Shown here one piece after another: positions 1 to 8,245 of a DNA stretch of 64,000 bases. The first letter of the stretch is position 1; every line of letters begins with the position of its first letter. Both the position numbers and the translations under genes were made by a program. The stretch covers positions 72,577 through 136,576 of the forward strand of contig NZ_JAZGJP010000006.1 of NCBI RefSeq assembly GCF_036408795.1. The letters are read 5' to 3'. The notes beneath the pieces were generated by a model. It saw only the letters and a program-made list of their open reading frames with translations. It did no database searches and was not told where the DNA came from. The DNA is from Olsenella_L kribbiana (lineage in GTDB: Bacteria > Actinomycetota > Coriobacteriia > Coriobacteriales > Atopobiaceae).

Positions 1-142
<142 letters not shown>

Positions 143-153
143 CTACTCAATCG

Positions 154-159
154 AGTATA
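154..159 (-). promoter_or_regulatory. possible -10 box for obg
   Basis: TATACT on the minus strand lies about 30 bases before the obg start and after the rpmA terminator. No good -35 hexamer sits at the right spacing, so this is only a weak call. Confidence 0.25.
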
Positions 160-204
160 TCGGTTGTCGTTCTATCTGCCCCGAAAACGTCTTCGAGAAA
201 AGAA

Positions 205-228
205 AAGGGACCCTCGGAAGGGTCCCTT
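205..228 (-). terminator. rho-independent terminator after rpmA
   Basis: A perfect 10-bp stem (AAGGGACCCT / AGGGTCCCTT) with a 4-base loop is followed on the minus strand by TTCTTTTC. It ends the rplU-rpmA transcript before obg. Confidence 0.85.
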
Positions 229-251
229 CAGCAATGCGTGTCCAACAATTG

Positions 252-509
252 CTACGCGGTGGTCGCCGTACGGACGTGCACCATGTGCTTCTTGCCCTTG
301 GTGAACTCGACGGTGCCAGCCTTGAGTGCAAACAGGGTGTAATCCCTGCCGCAGCCGACGTTCTCGCCCGGTGCGATGTGCGTGCCGCACTGACGAACGA
401 GGACCTCGCCCTCCTTCACTGTCTGGCCACCAAAACGCTTGGTGCCGAGACGCTGACCGCGAGAATCGCGGCCGTTGCGAGAGGAGCCGCCGCCCTTCTT
501 ATGTGCCAT
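252..509 (-). CDS. rpmA: 50S ribosomal protein L27
   Basis: 85 residues, the usual L27 length. It starts directly with [16 protein letters not shown], the glycine-rich tail that reaches the peptidyl-transferase centre. There is no extra N-terminal leader of the kind cleaved by Prp in Firmicutes. [18 protein letters not shown] and DYTLFAL are family signatures. It is the second gene of the rplU-rpmA operon, 39 bases after rplU, and is followed by a strong terminator. Confidence 0.97.
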   Translation of the reverse strand: MAHKKGGGSSRNGRDSRGQRLGTKRFGGQTVKEGEVLVRQCGTHIAPGENVGCGRDYTLFALKAGTVEFTKGKKHMVHVRTATTA

Positions 510-548
510 GAGAGTACCTGCCTATCTGCTTGCTATACCGAACGGAAT

Positions 549-890
549 TTACTCGGCCGACTCTGCAGACTTTGCTGCAGCCTCGACGGGGAGAGCCTTG
601 ATGCGGATCCTCGTGAGGTTCTGACGATGGCCACGGGTGCGGTGATAGCGCTTGCGCTTCTTGAACTTGAAAACGAGCTGCTTCTCACCCTTAAACTGCT
701 CCAGCACCTCGGCGGTAACCTTCTTGTCGGAGAGGGTGGATGCGTCAACAGTGACCTCCTGGCCATCGTTGAGCATGAGGACGTCAAGCTGGACTTCGTC
801 GCCGGGCTGGGCATCGAGCTTCTCGACGTCGATGATATCGCCCTCGGCAACCTTGTACTGCTTGCCGCCAGTTGAAACGATTGCGTACAT
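549..890 (-). CDS. rplU: 50S ribosomal protein L21
   Basis: The protein begins MYAIVSTGGKQYKV and contains KFKKRKRYHRTRGHRQ, the basic RNA-binding segment of L21. The length is 113 residues with a short Ala/Glu tail. An in-frame ATG 15 bases upstream exists, but the start at 890 carries the Shine-Dalgarno (GAAGGG) and matches the family N-terminus. First gene of rplU-rpmA, read from the promoter at 932-960. Confidence 0.96.
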   Translation of the reverse strand: MYAIVSTGGKQYKVAEGDIIDVEKLDAQPGDEVQLDVLMLNDGQEVTVDASTLSDKKVTAEVLEQFKGEKQLVFKFKKRKRYHRTRGHRQNLTRIRIKALPVEAAAKSAESAE

Positions 891-931
891 GTGTGAACCC
901 TTCATTGCTGATTTGAGTGCAACAGCTAGCT

Positions 932-960
932 ATTCTACTAGCGCTCAGAACAATCGTCAA
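932..960 (-). promoter_or_regulatory. sigma-70 type promoter of rplU-rpmA
   Basis: On the minus strand, TTGACG (955-960) and TAGAAT (932-937) are separated by exactly 17 bases and lie about 40 bases before the rplU start. Both hexamers are close to consensus. The leader is short, about 35 nt. Confidence 0.75.
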
Positions 961-1108
961 TCAGAAAAAGTCAGCTAGCTGCGGTTTTAGTGCGAAATGT
1001 GAACGTTCCTTCATGAGATGCCTTTTGCGTAACAAAGAATAGCCCTCCTGCATGCCATTCCTGCCTAAAGATATCGGCACTCCACAGCTTCACCACGCAC
1101 CTCATCTG

Positions 1109-2107
1109 CTAGGAAAGCGTGATATAGCCATCTCCTTCATCTTTCGGTGCTTCAGGAAGCGTTGCCTGGGCAAGAGGCACGATCCTGGGCTGCTCTTGCT
1201 CCTGACGCTCGGGCGCTGCCTCCCCGCCCTGCGCACCTGCCAGAGCAGAGACGAACTCCTGGATATTGCTCCAGATCTCAGGCATGTCACCTGCAAGGTG
1301 CGTTTCGACAGCCCAGGCGGAAAGCACAGTTCCTCCGTAGGCGACAGAAGCCTTCAGGGCCCAGCCGATGCCAGGAACTGCCCCTGCAAGCGTGCGGGCA
1401 ATGGCACGATAGGCAAAGCCTGCACCGAAGACGCCCGCAAGATCTGCCGCTGCCTCGGGGCCGGGCTTCTTCCCATAGACGCCCATGAGATCGAGTGCCA
1501 GGCGCTCCTGCTCGGCCAGCATGATCGGAAGGTCCGAGCCTGGGATGAGCGAGATGGCACCGACACCCATATTCGCCAATGCGCTCTGCCGAACAAGCGC
1601 AGAGGCGACAGCCTTCCTGCAGAACGGGAAGGCAGCGGCAAGGAGGATGCGCTCCTCCTGGGCAGCAAGCGCAAGCGCAAGCTTCGAAAGGATGGCTTCC
1701 TCGCCTGCAGCAGCCACGATATCGACCGTGTCCTCGAGCTCGCGCGGCAGCTCCTGGGGAGCCTCGAGCGCAGACGGGACGACGAAGATGCAGCCGCACT
1801 TCCTGCGTACGCAGGCAAGCGCAATCTGGGCCGCCTCTTTCGGCTGCGTGCCGACAAGCACGACTGCCAGATCGGTATCGGCATCAGGTGCCGTCTCAGC
1901 CCTCGAAGAGAGATCCCAGACCAGGACATGCGCCCGCGCGGTCTCAGGCACGAAGCAGCGCTTCATTGCAGAGATCTCGTCGGCAGGAGCGCCAGCGCCG
2001 ACAAGCACCTCGACCTTCACGCTGGACTCCGAGCGGTCCTGCGCCATCTTCATGGCGCCGGCAACCTCGAATATCCTGCTGAAGGGTATTCCTTTGCTCT
2101 TGGCCAC
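1109..2107 (-). CDS. DUF697/YcjF-like protein, last gene of the rod-shape cluster
   Basis: 332 residues. The N-terminal half is a predicted alpha/beta region (a stretch around residues 75-120 alternates VVLVGTQ and IFVVPSA). The C-terminal half is helical and hydrophobic, with LPIMLAEQERLALDLMGVYGK, the hallmark of the DUF697 (YcjF-like) domain, then Gly/Ala-rich GIGWALKASVAYGGT helices that could insert in a membrane. The C-terminal tail is Glu/Gln-rich. It lies 27 bases after rodA and is probably cotranscribed with it. DUF697 proteins have no agreed function; a role in envelope biology is inferred from position only. Confidence 0.6.
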   Translation of the reverse strand: MAKSKGIPFSRIFEVAGAMKMAQDRSESSVKVEVLVGAGAPADEISAMKRCFVPETARAHVLVWDLSSRAETAPDADTDLAVVLVGTQPKEAAQIALACVRRKCGCIFVVPSALEAPQELPRELEDTVDIVAAAGEEAILSKLALALAAQEERILLAAAFPFCRKAVASALVRQSALANMGVGAISLIPGSDLPIMLAEQERLALDLMGVYGKKPGPEAAADLAGVFGAGFAYRAIARTLAGAVPGIGWALKASVAYGGTVLSAWAVETHLAGDMPEIWSNIQEFVSALAGAQGGEAAPERQEQEQPRIVPLAQATLPEAPKDEGDGYITLS

Positions 2108-2134
2108 AATGCCTCCGATCCTGAAGTCCAGGCC

Positions 2135-3367
2135 TTACGCGGACTTCGTCCTGTTCCGCCATATCGACTGCACGACACCCACCGCCGTGATCTGCGCCAG
2201 CATCGACGACGAGCCGAAGCTGATGAAGGGCAGCGGGATGCCCGTGATGGGCATGATGCCTATACACATACCCACATTCTCGAGCACCTGGAACGTCCAC
2301 ATGGCAACAATGCCGACAAGCACGAGCTTTGCAAACGTCGTCTCCACCTTGAGGGCAAGCGCAAGCGTCGAGAAGATGAGCCAGCCGAAGAGGCCCAGGA
2401 GCACGAGCGCGCCCAGGAAACCGAATTCCTCCGAAAGCAGGGCAAAGACGAAGTCGGTATGGGCTTCAGGCAGAAATCCTGCAATCGTCTGTGTCGCGTT
2501 CTCGACGCCCTTGCCGAAGAAGCCGCCCGAGCCGACAGCGATCTTGGCCTGCGCCAGGTTGTAGCCGTCTCCTGTCGGGTCGACCGAAGGATCGACGAAG
2601 ACGATGAGTCGGTTCAGCTGGTATTCCTTCAGGATATGGGGCAGCCCTTCTGTCATCGACGTGGCGATGATGAGGGCAGCGCCGATGACGATCAAGGCGA
2701 TGGTCACGAGCACCCAGCTTCTCTTCGCGCCGCCGCAGATGATGACGCAGGCACCCGAGAAGAGAAGCACGAGGCCTGTACCCAGGTCAGGCTGCGTCAT
2801 GATCAGCACGAACGGGAAGAGCAGGGTCCCGCAGAGCTTCACATAGTCCCTGAGCGTCTCTATCCTGCCGTTGTATTCCGCTGTGACTGATGCCATGAGG
2901 AAGATCGTCACGAGCTTTGCGATTTCCGATGGCTGGAAGCGAAGGCCGATGCCGGGAATCTGGATCCAGCCCGTCATGCCCTTGGCAGAGACGCCGATGA
3001 AAGGAATGCTCGGCAGGAGCAGCAGCACGGCATCTGCAACCATGAGGGCCGTGCGCATGTTTGCAAGCGTGCGGTAGTCATAGCGCCAGATCATGAAGGC
3101 GAAGATGCAGCCGATGAGCACACCTATCGCCTGGCGCGGGAGGGAGGCTTCCGATATCGAGAGCGAGGCTGACCACTGAACGATAAGTCCATAGGCCACA
3201 AGGAGCATTGCCGGCACGAGCTGGGGAAGATAGACCTTCGATGCGATGCCAGAGCTGCGCCGGACGGTCGCGTGCCTGCCGCCTCCGTGCCTGCCATGGC
3301 TGCCGTTCAGAGCATGCGCCATCCTGTCGAAGAAGCCTTCCTGCGACCTGGGCGTTCTGTACTGCAT
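2135..3367 (-). CDS. rodA: RodA, SEDS-family peptidoglycan glycosyltransferase
   Basis: 410-residue polytopic membrane protein with about ten hydrophobic segments after a basic cytoplasmic N-terminus of about 45 residues. SEDS signatures are present: GWIQIPGIGLRFQPSEIAKL, TQPDLGTGLV, and PEAHTDFVFALLSEEFGFLG near the catalytic loop, with GIPLPFISFGSSS at the end. RodA polymerises lipid II for lateral wall growth and works with PBP2, encoded just upstream (18 bases apart). The neighbouring mreBCD genes argue for RodA rather than FtsW. Confidence 0.95.
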   Translation of the reverse strand: MQYRTPRSQEGFFDRMAHALNGSHGRHGGGRHATVRRSSGIASKVYLPQLVPAMLLVAYGLIVQWSASLSISEASLPRQAIGVLIGCIFAFMIWRYDYRTLANMRTALMVADAVLLLLPSIPFIGVSAKGMTGWIQIPGIGLRFQPSEIAKLVTIFLMASVTAEYNGRIETLRDYVKLCGTLLFPFVLIMTQPDLGTGLVLLFSGACVIICGGAKRSWVLVTIALIVIGAALIIATSMTEGLPHILKEYQLNRLIVFVDPSVDPTGDGYNLAQAKIAVGSGGFFGKGVENATQTIAGFLPEAHTDFVFALLSEEFGFLGALVLLGLFGWLIFSTLALALKVETTFAKLVLVGIVAMWTFQVLENVGMCIGIMPITGIPLPFISFGSSSMLAQITAVGVVQSIWRNRTKSA

Positions 3368-3385
3368 CTTGTCCTCCTCTCTCCC

Positions 3386-5416
3386 CTAGCGGGCACCGCT
3401 CGTGCTGCTTGCATCGGATGTATCCGGCTCGTTGTAGATGGCACCGAAGACGTCACGCACACCACGCATGGCAGAGTTCTCGCCGTAGCCGCCTTCCTCG
3501 ACAACGCAGGCGCAGACATACTTCGGGCTCTCTGCAGGAGCATAGGCCACGAACCAGCCGACCGGGTCCTTGCCATTGACCTCGCCCGTGCCGGTCTTTC
3601 CTTCGACGGAGACGGAGAGCGAGCTGAAGTGGGCAATGATGTTCGTCGATTCCTTCTCGAGCACGCCGCGCAGGCCCTTCTTGATGGTCGAGAAGTAGGT
3701 GGCATCCTCTGTCGGCGAGAGCGCAATCTCGGGCTGGTATTCGACGACCGTGCCCGAGGCTCCCTGCGCCTGCACGCCCTTGAGCACATGCGGGCGCCAG
3801 ATTGGGCCTTCATTCGCGATGCCTGCATAGGCGCATGCCATCTGCAGAGGCGTCACGAGCAGGTCGCCCTGGCCGATGGAGAGGTTCGTCTGGTCGCCGC
3901 CCATCCATGTGCGGGTGTCCTCGTCGTAGGCGCTGTAGTACTCGTTCTTCCAATCAGCATCAGGCACGCGTCCTGACGCCTCGCTCGGAAGGTCGATATC
4001 GTAGGTCGAGCCCAGGCCCCACATGCGCAGATGATCCTGCTGGGCTTCCGGATTGTCAGAGAGATAGAATGCCTTGCCGATCTCATAGAAGACGACGTCG
4101 CACGAATACGTGATGCCCGTCTCGATCGTCATTGTTCCATGTCCGGTCTTCTTCCAGCAGTACTGGCCATATGCCTCGCCGAAGCCTGTCCAGAGGCCCG
4201 CGCAGTAGTAAGTCGAAGTGATGGTCGCGATGCCATTCGAGAGCGCAGCGAAGCTTGTGAGCGGCTTGATCGTCGAGGCAGAGCAGTACTGGCCCTGGAT
4301 GGCACGGTTGATCAGAGGATACATACCCTCTTCCGAGTTCAGCGCATTCCAGTCGTCGTTCGATATGCCACCGACAAAGACCGACGGAGAGAATGAGGGC
4401 GCCGAGGCCATGCCCAGGATCTCGCCGTTCGTGACATCCATGCAGAGGATGGCGCCTGCCTTGCAGTCCTTGTAGCCAAGGTCGTTTGCAACCTTGATGG
4501 CATGGGCAAGGCCACTCTCGCAGTCCTGCTGGATCGCAAGGTCGAGCGTCAGCAGCACATCGGAGCCTGCCTGAGGATCGACCGTCGTCGAGTACGACGT
4601 GACATTGCCCGAGGCATCGACGTAGACCGTCTGCTCGCCACGGACGCCCTGAAGGACATTCTCGTATTCGTATTCGACGCCTGCCTGGCCGACCGTATCT
4701 CCTGACTCGTATTCGATGGCACCCTCATCGGTCGAGGTGCCTGATGCCGCCAGCTGGTCGCTCGTGACCGTGCCGGCGTATCCCAGAACCTGGCCAGCAA
4801 GCGAGCCATACGGATAGCTTCTCTGTGTCCTTTCCTGCACCGTGACGCCAGTGAAGAGATCGGGGTGCTCTTCGAGGTAGGCCACAACGCGGATAGAGAC
4901 ATCGACCATCACGGGACGGGCAGACTGGGCGCCTTCCGAGGAATCCTCGATCTTCCTCTTCACGGCCATGCGGGGCATGCCAAGAAGGTTGCCGAGAAGC
5001 TGCATCTCCACGTCGTCGTTCTCGACCTCAGAGTCTGCGACAACGGTGAGGCTCGGACGGTTCGTCACGAGCTCCTTGCCATTGCGGTCGAGGATGCGTC
5101 CGCGGGGAGCGGCAATCGAAATGGTCCTCGTACGGTTCGATTCTGCCTGGGCAGCATACTCGTCAGAGGAGACGAGCTGCATGGACCAGAGACGTGCAAG
5201 GAGTACCGCGATGGCGCCACCGGAGAAGATGCCGAGGCCCATGATGCGGTTCCTGATCGTCGTGTCGCCGGAGTCATCGTTTCCGCCCGCTGCACGCGGA
5301 GCCGAGCCGCCGATATCGAACTTGAAGCGCATCTCCCCACGCGAGAAGAGAAGCACGAGGCCCGCCACGACGATGATCGAGACGAGCACGAGGATGATGA
5401 TGGTGGAAAGGCTCAC
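3386..5416 (-). CDS. mrdA: Penicillin-binding protein 2 (elongasome transpeptidase)
   Basis: 676 residues. The class B PBP dimerisation domain contains RGRILDRNG. The transpeptidase domain has the SxxK motif S381-T-I-K384, an SxD motif (YSCD, usually SxN) and KTGTGE. It crosslinks peptidoglycan with RodA during elongation. Two hydrophobic helices are visible: an unusual one at residues 4-24, then the usual signal anchor at about 57-80, separated by a charged loop, so the protein has one more membrane segment than the standard topology. It ends in a Ser/Thr tail. It starts 2 bases after the mreD stop, and that tight spacing suggests translational coupling. Confidence 0.94.
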   Translation of the reverse strand: MSLSTIIILVLVSIIVVAGLVLLFSRGEMRFKFDIGGSAPRAAGGNDDSGDTTIRNRIMGLGIFSGGAIAVLLARLWSMQLVSSDEYAAQAESNRTRTISIAAPRGRILDRNGKELVTNRPSLTVVADSEVENDDVEMQLLGNLLGMPRMAVKRKIEDSSEGAQSARPVMVDVSIRVVAYLEEHPDLFTGVTVQERTQRSYPYGSLAGQVLGYAGTVTSDQLAASGTSTDEGAIEYESGDTVGQAGVEYEYENVLQGVRGEQTVYVDASGNVTSYSTTVDPQAGSDVLLTLDLAIQQDCESGLAHAIKVANDLGYKDCKAGAILCMDVTNGEILGMASAPSFSPSVFVGGISNDDWNALNSEEGMYPLINRAIQGQYCSASTIKPLTSFAALSNGIATITSTYYCAGLWTGFGEAYGQYCWKKTGHGTMTIETGITYSCDVVFYEIGKAFYLSDNPEAQQDHLRMWGLGSTYDIDLPSEASGRVPDADWKNEYYSAYDEDTRTWMGGDQTNLSIGQGDLLVTPLQMACAYAGIANEGPIWRPHVLKGVQAQGASGTVVEYQPEIALSPTEDATYFSTIKKGLRGVLEKESTNIIAHFSSLSVSVEGKTGTGEVNGKDPVGWFVAYAPAESPKYVCACVVEEGGYGENSAMRGVRDVFGAIYNEPDTSDASSTSGAR

Positions 5417-5418
5417 AG

Positions 5419-6015
5419 CTAGATCTTCCGCCCTCTGGTGCCGAGATGTCCCTGGCTGCGCCTGCGGGTATTGCCAAGCGTCGGCATCTTCGTCCCGAGG
5501 CTGCGGTTCAGGGTCGCGCCCGAAGACTGCGGACGCGAATAGAAGAGATAGAACGGAATGGCAAAGAGCGCCGTCAGGAAGAAGGACGGCAGGCTCCTTG
5601 TCAGAATCATATCGATGAATGAGGCGCTCAAGCCGGTCAGGAGCATCGCGAGCCCATAGAGAAGGCTGACTGCGAAGCAGCTGATGAGGCCATTCACGAG
5701 CGCTGCTCCCGGGTCGTCATTCAGCTTGTTCCTTGCCTCGATGCCGAGGATGTAGGAGGAGAGCGTCAGCAGGAATGCCATGAGCCCCATCGGGCTCGAT
5801 GCCCCCAGGTCATAGATAATGCCTGCCGCAAAGCCCATCACGACACCGGTAGGGCCGCCGACCGTGAGCGCGAAGGTCGCAGAGAAGATGAAGGCAAAGT
5901 TCGGATGCCCGTTTGCGATCGCGATATAGGGAGCCACGGCAAGCTGCAGCACGAGGCAGACGATCCCCAGAACGAGCGCATCGTGACGATATCTGTTCGT
6001 GTCCTGTATCTGCAT
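5419..6015 (-). CDS. mreD: Rod shape-determining membrane protein MreD
   Basis: 198 residues with five or six hydrophobic segments, including the MreD-like patch GGPTGVVMGFAAGIIYDLG and then a helix with SPMGLMAFLLTLSSYILG. MreD is an integral part of the elongasome with MreC and RodA. Its C-terminus is basic and cytoplasmic. It lies between mreC (17 bases) and mrdA (2 bases), which makes the assignment safe despite weak sequence conservation in this family. Confidence 0.9.
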   Translation of the reverse strand: MQIQDTNRYRHDALVLGIVCLVLQLAVAPYIAIANGHPNFAFIFSATFALTVGGPTGVVMGFAAGIIYDLGASSPMGLMAFLLTLSSYILGIEARNKLNDDPGAALVNGLISCFAVSLLYGLAMLLTGLSASFIDMILTRSLPSFFLTALFAIPFYLFYSRPQSSGATLNRSLGTKMPTLGNTRRRSQGHLGTRGRKI

Positions 6016-6032
6016 GAGGTCTCCTGCCTTGC

Positions 6033-7136
6033 CTAATGGGAGCTCGACGTCGAGGAAGAAGACGTCGTCGCGGAAGATGATGTGGACTGAGATGTGGTCT
6101 GGGACGTGCTCGACGAAGAATCGGATGCCGAAGAGCCAGATGTGCTGTCCGATGAAGAGTCGGACGAGCCATCAGACGATGAGCCAGATGAGGAATCGGT
6201 CGAGGTCGACGTCGTCGAAGAAGCTGCCGACGAGGTCTCCTGCGAGTCCGCAGCTGCGATGTCTTCAGCAGTTGCAGCCTGGTCCTCTGTAAGCGACGTG
6301 ATCACGAGGACTTCCTCGTAGCTCTCTGTCTTCGTGAAGGGCTCGACCGTGATCGTGTAGTACATGGCGCCGTCGTACTTCTCGACCGAGGTCACCGTGC
6401 CAAGAGGCAGGCCTTTCGGATAGACGCCGCCGAGGCCCGAGGTGACGATGATGTCGCCGGCATTGACGGTCTGGTCGGTCCTCACGAGGTTGAGGCTCAA
6501 GGTGCCATCGGCAGAGCCATTGAGCATCCCCTGTGCCCTGCTCGACTGGATCATGGCGGAGACGCCCGAGTTCTCATCCGTGATGAGGCGTACCGTGGCA
6601 GTCGTGGCGCTGACTTCGGATATCTGGCCGATGACGCCGTAGGAATCCGTCACCGGCATACCGACAGCCAGTCCTGACGAGCTGCCCTTGTCGAGTGTCA
6701 CCGTGCGGGACCAGTTGTCATACGACGCATTGATGATGCGTGCCGCGGTCGACTGCAGGTTGTAGGTATCCTTGAGGTCGAGCAGCGCCTGCAGGCGCGT
6801 TGCGGTCTGCTGCGCCTCCTCGAGCTCGGCGTTCTCTGCCACGAGCTGCTTGTTCTCCTCCTGCAGCTGCGAGAGCGTCTCCTGGTCTGCCGTGAGGTTC
6901 GCGAAGATGTTGCCGAGGCCCTGGAACGGCTGGACCGCAACAGATCCGATGTAGCTTATCGGCATCGTCACGGTCTGCCAGACAGTACGGGCAGCACCGA
7001 GCGCGCCGACATCGCCCATGCGGCAGCTGACCGTGAACATGATGACGGAAAGGGCCAAAAGGACTATAGCGAGACGGCCTCCAGAGGAATTCTGGCCTGT
7101 CCTCTGGAAGCCATGCGGAGCACCATTTGCGGGCAT
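6033..7136 (-). CDS. mreC: Rod shape-determining protein MreC with long Ser-rich tail
   Basis: 367 residues: a short cytoplasmic N-terminus, one membrane helix (about 22-40), a coiled coil (about 88-120, QLQEENKQLVAENAELEEA), then the two beta-barrels of MreC (VGMPVTDSYGVIGQISEV, SGLGGVYPKGLPLG). MreC is a periplasm-side scaffold that activates PBP2. The last 70 or so residues are almost only Ser/Thr/Asp/Gly, a long disordered extracytoplasmic tail not found in the family core. It sits between mreB and mreD. Confidence 0.94.
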   Translation of the reverse strand: MPANGAPHGFQRTGQNSSGGRLAIVLLALSVIMFTVSCRMGDVGALGAARTVWQTVTMPISYIGSVAVQPFQGLGNIFANLTADQETLSQLQEENKQLVAENAELEEAQQTATRLQALLDLKDTYNLQSTAARIINASYDNWSRTVTLDKGSSSGLAVGMPVTDSYGVIGQISEVSATTATVRLITDENSGVSAMIQSSRAQGMLNGSADGTLSLNLVRTDQTVNAGDIIVTSGLGGVYPKGLPLGTVTSVEKYDGAMYYTITVEPFTKTESYEEVLVITSLTEDQAATAEDIAAADSQETSSAASSTTSTSTDSSSGSSSDGSSDSSSDSTSGSSASDSSSSTSQTTSQSTSSSATTSSSSTSSSH

Positions 7137-7152
7137 TCTTCAGATCCTTGGT

Positions 7153-8196
7153 CTACAGGCCGGCACTCTGGACGAAGCCGCCGGAAAGGGCATTCGCTTC
7201 GAGGACCTTCGCGCAGCCATTGACAACGTTTTCGAGGGCCGTGGGGCTCACGTTGACGGGCACGCCCGTCTCTTCGCGCAGACGCTGGTCGAGTCCGCGC
7301 AGCAGTCCGCCACCGCCCGTGAGGAGGATGCCGTAGTACATGAGGTCGGAGGCTAGATCGGGCGGCGTCACATCGAGCGCATCCTTGACGGCCTTCGTGA
7401 CCTCGTCGAGCGGCTTGTCGAGTGCACGGCGAATCTCCTCGGACTCGATGCGCACGGTCTTCGGCATGCCCGTGAGCACGTCTCGGCCGTTGACCTCGAC
7501 GTCGAGCTCCTCGGCAAGAGGAGCGGCAGAGCCGACCTTGATCTTGATGTCCTCAGCCGTGCGCTCGCCGATAGAGAGGTTGTAGGCATCGCGCACATGC
7601 TCGAGGATCGTGCGGTCGAATTCGTCTCCTGCGGTCCTGATGGACTGCGAGACGACGATGCCGCCCATCGAGATGACGGCCACTTCGGTCGTGCCGCCGC
7701 CGAGGTCGACGATCATCGATCCCGTCGGGTCCTCGATCGGCAGGTCGGCACCGATGGCAGCAGCCATCGGCTCCTCGATCAGATACGCCTGGCGGGCACC
7801 TGCAGAGATCGTTGCCTCGAAGACAGCACGCTTCTCGACGGACGTGACACCCGACGGCACGCAGACGACGACGCGGGGACGCGGCGACCAGGGATACTTG
7901 CGCTCGCGCGCCTTCTCGATGAAGTAGCGCAGCATGACCTCGGTGACATCGAAGTCAGCAATGACGCCGTCCTTCAGCGGACGCTCGGCGATGATCGATC
8001 CCGGCGTGCGGCCAATCATGCGCTTTGCATCGGAGCCGACGGCAAGGACACGCTCCTGCTCCTTGTCGATTGCGACGACGGAAGGCTCGTTCAGGACGAT
8101 GCCCTGGCCACGGACCGAGACAAGCGTATTTGCGGTGCCGAGATCGATGGCAAGGTCTCCGCCATACTCACCAAATATGGAGTCGATAAAGGACAT
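7153..8196 (-). CDS. mreB: Actin-like cell-shape protein MreB
   Basis: 347 residues, standard length. The N-terminus has the GEYGGDLAIDLGTANTLV phosphate-1 loop, followed by VPSGVTSVEKRAV, IVDLGGGTTEVAVISMGG (phosphate 2) and LTGGGGLLRGLD (adenosine loop). MreB filaments guide the RodA/PBP2 machinery. It heads the mreBCD-mrdA-rodA series; the preceding TPR gene is 49 bases upstream and may be in the same transcript. The presence of mreB implies a rod-shaped or short-rod cell. Confidence 0.97.
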   Translation of the reverse strand: MSFIDSIFGEYGGDLAIDLGTANTLVSVRGQGIVLNEPSVVAIDKEQERVLAVGSDAKRMIGRTPGSIIAERPLKDGVIADFDVTEVMLRYFIEKARERKYPWSPRPRVVVCVPSGVTSVEKRAVFEATISAGARQAYLIEEPMAAAIGADLPIEDPTGSMIVDLGGGTTEVAVISMGGIVVSQSIRTAGDEFDRTILEHVRDAYNLSIGERTAEDIKIKVGSAAPLAEELDVEVNGRDVLTGMPKTVRIESEEIRRALDKPLDEVTKAVKDALDVTPPDLASDLMYYGILLTGGGGLLRGLDQRLREETGVPVNVSPTALENVVNGCAKVLEANALSGGFVQSAGL

Positions 8197-8245
8197 GTCT
8201 TCCTATCCCTGATATTCCCTATGTCTAGTTCCGCCGAAGATGCTT

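Noticed and set aside
1052..2890. Long open frame of about 600 codons on the plus strand opposite rodA and the DUF697-like gene
   Set aside because: It is a shadow caused by GC-biased third positions of the real minus-strand genes; the translation is Arg/His/Cys-rich and matches no fold.
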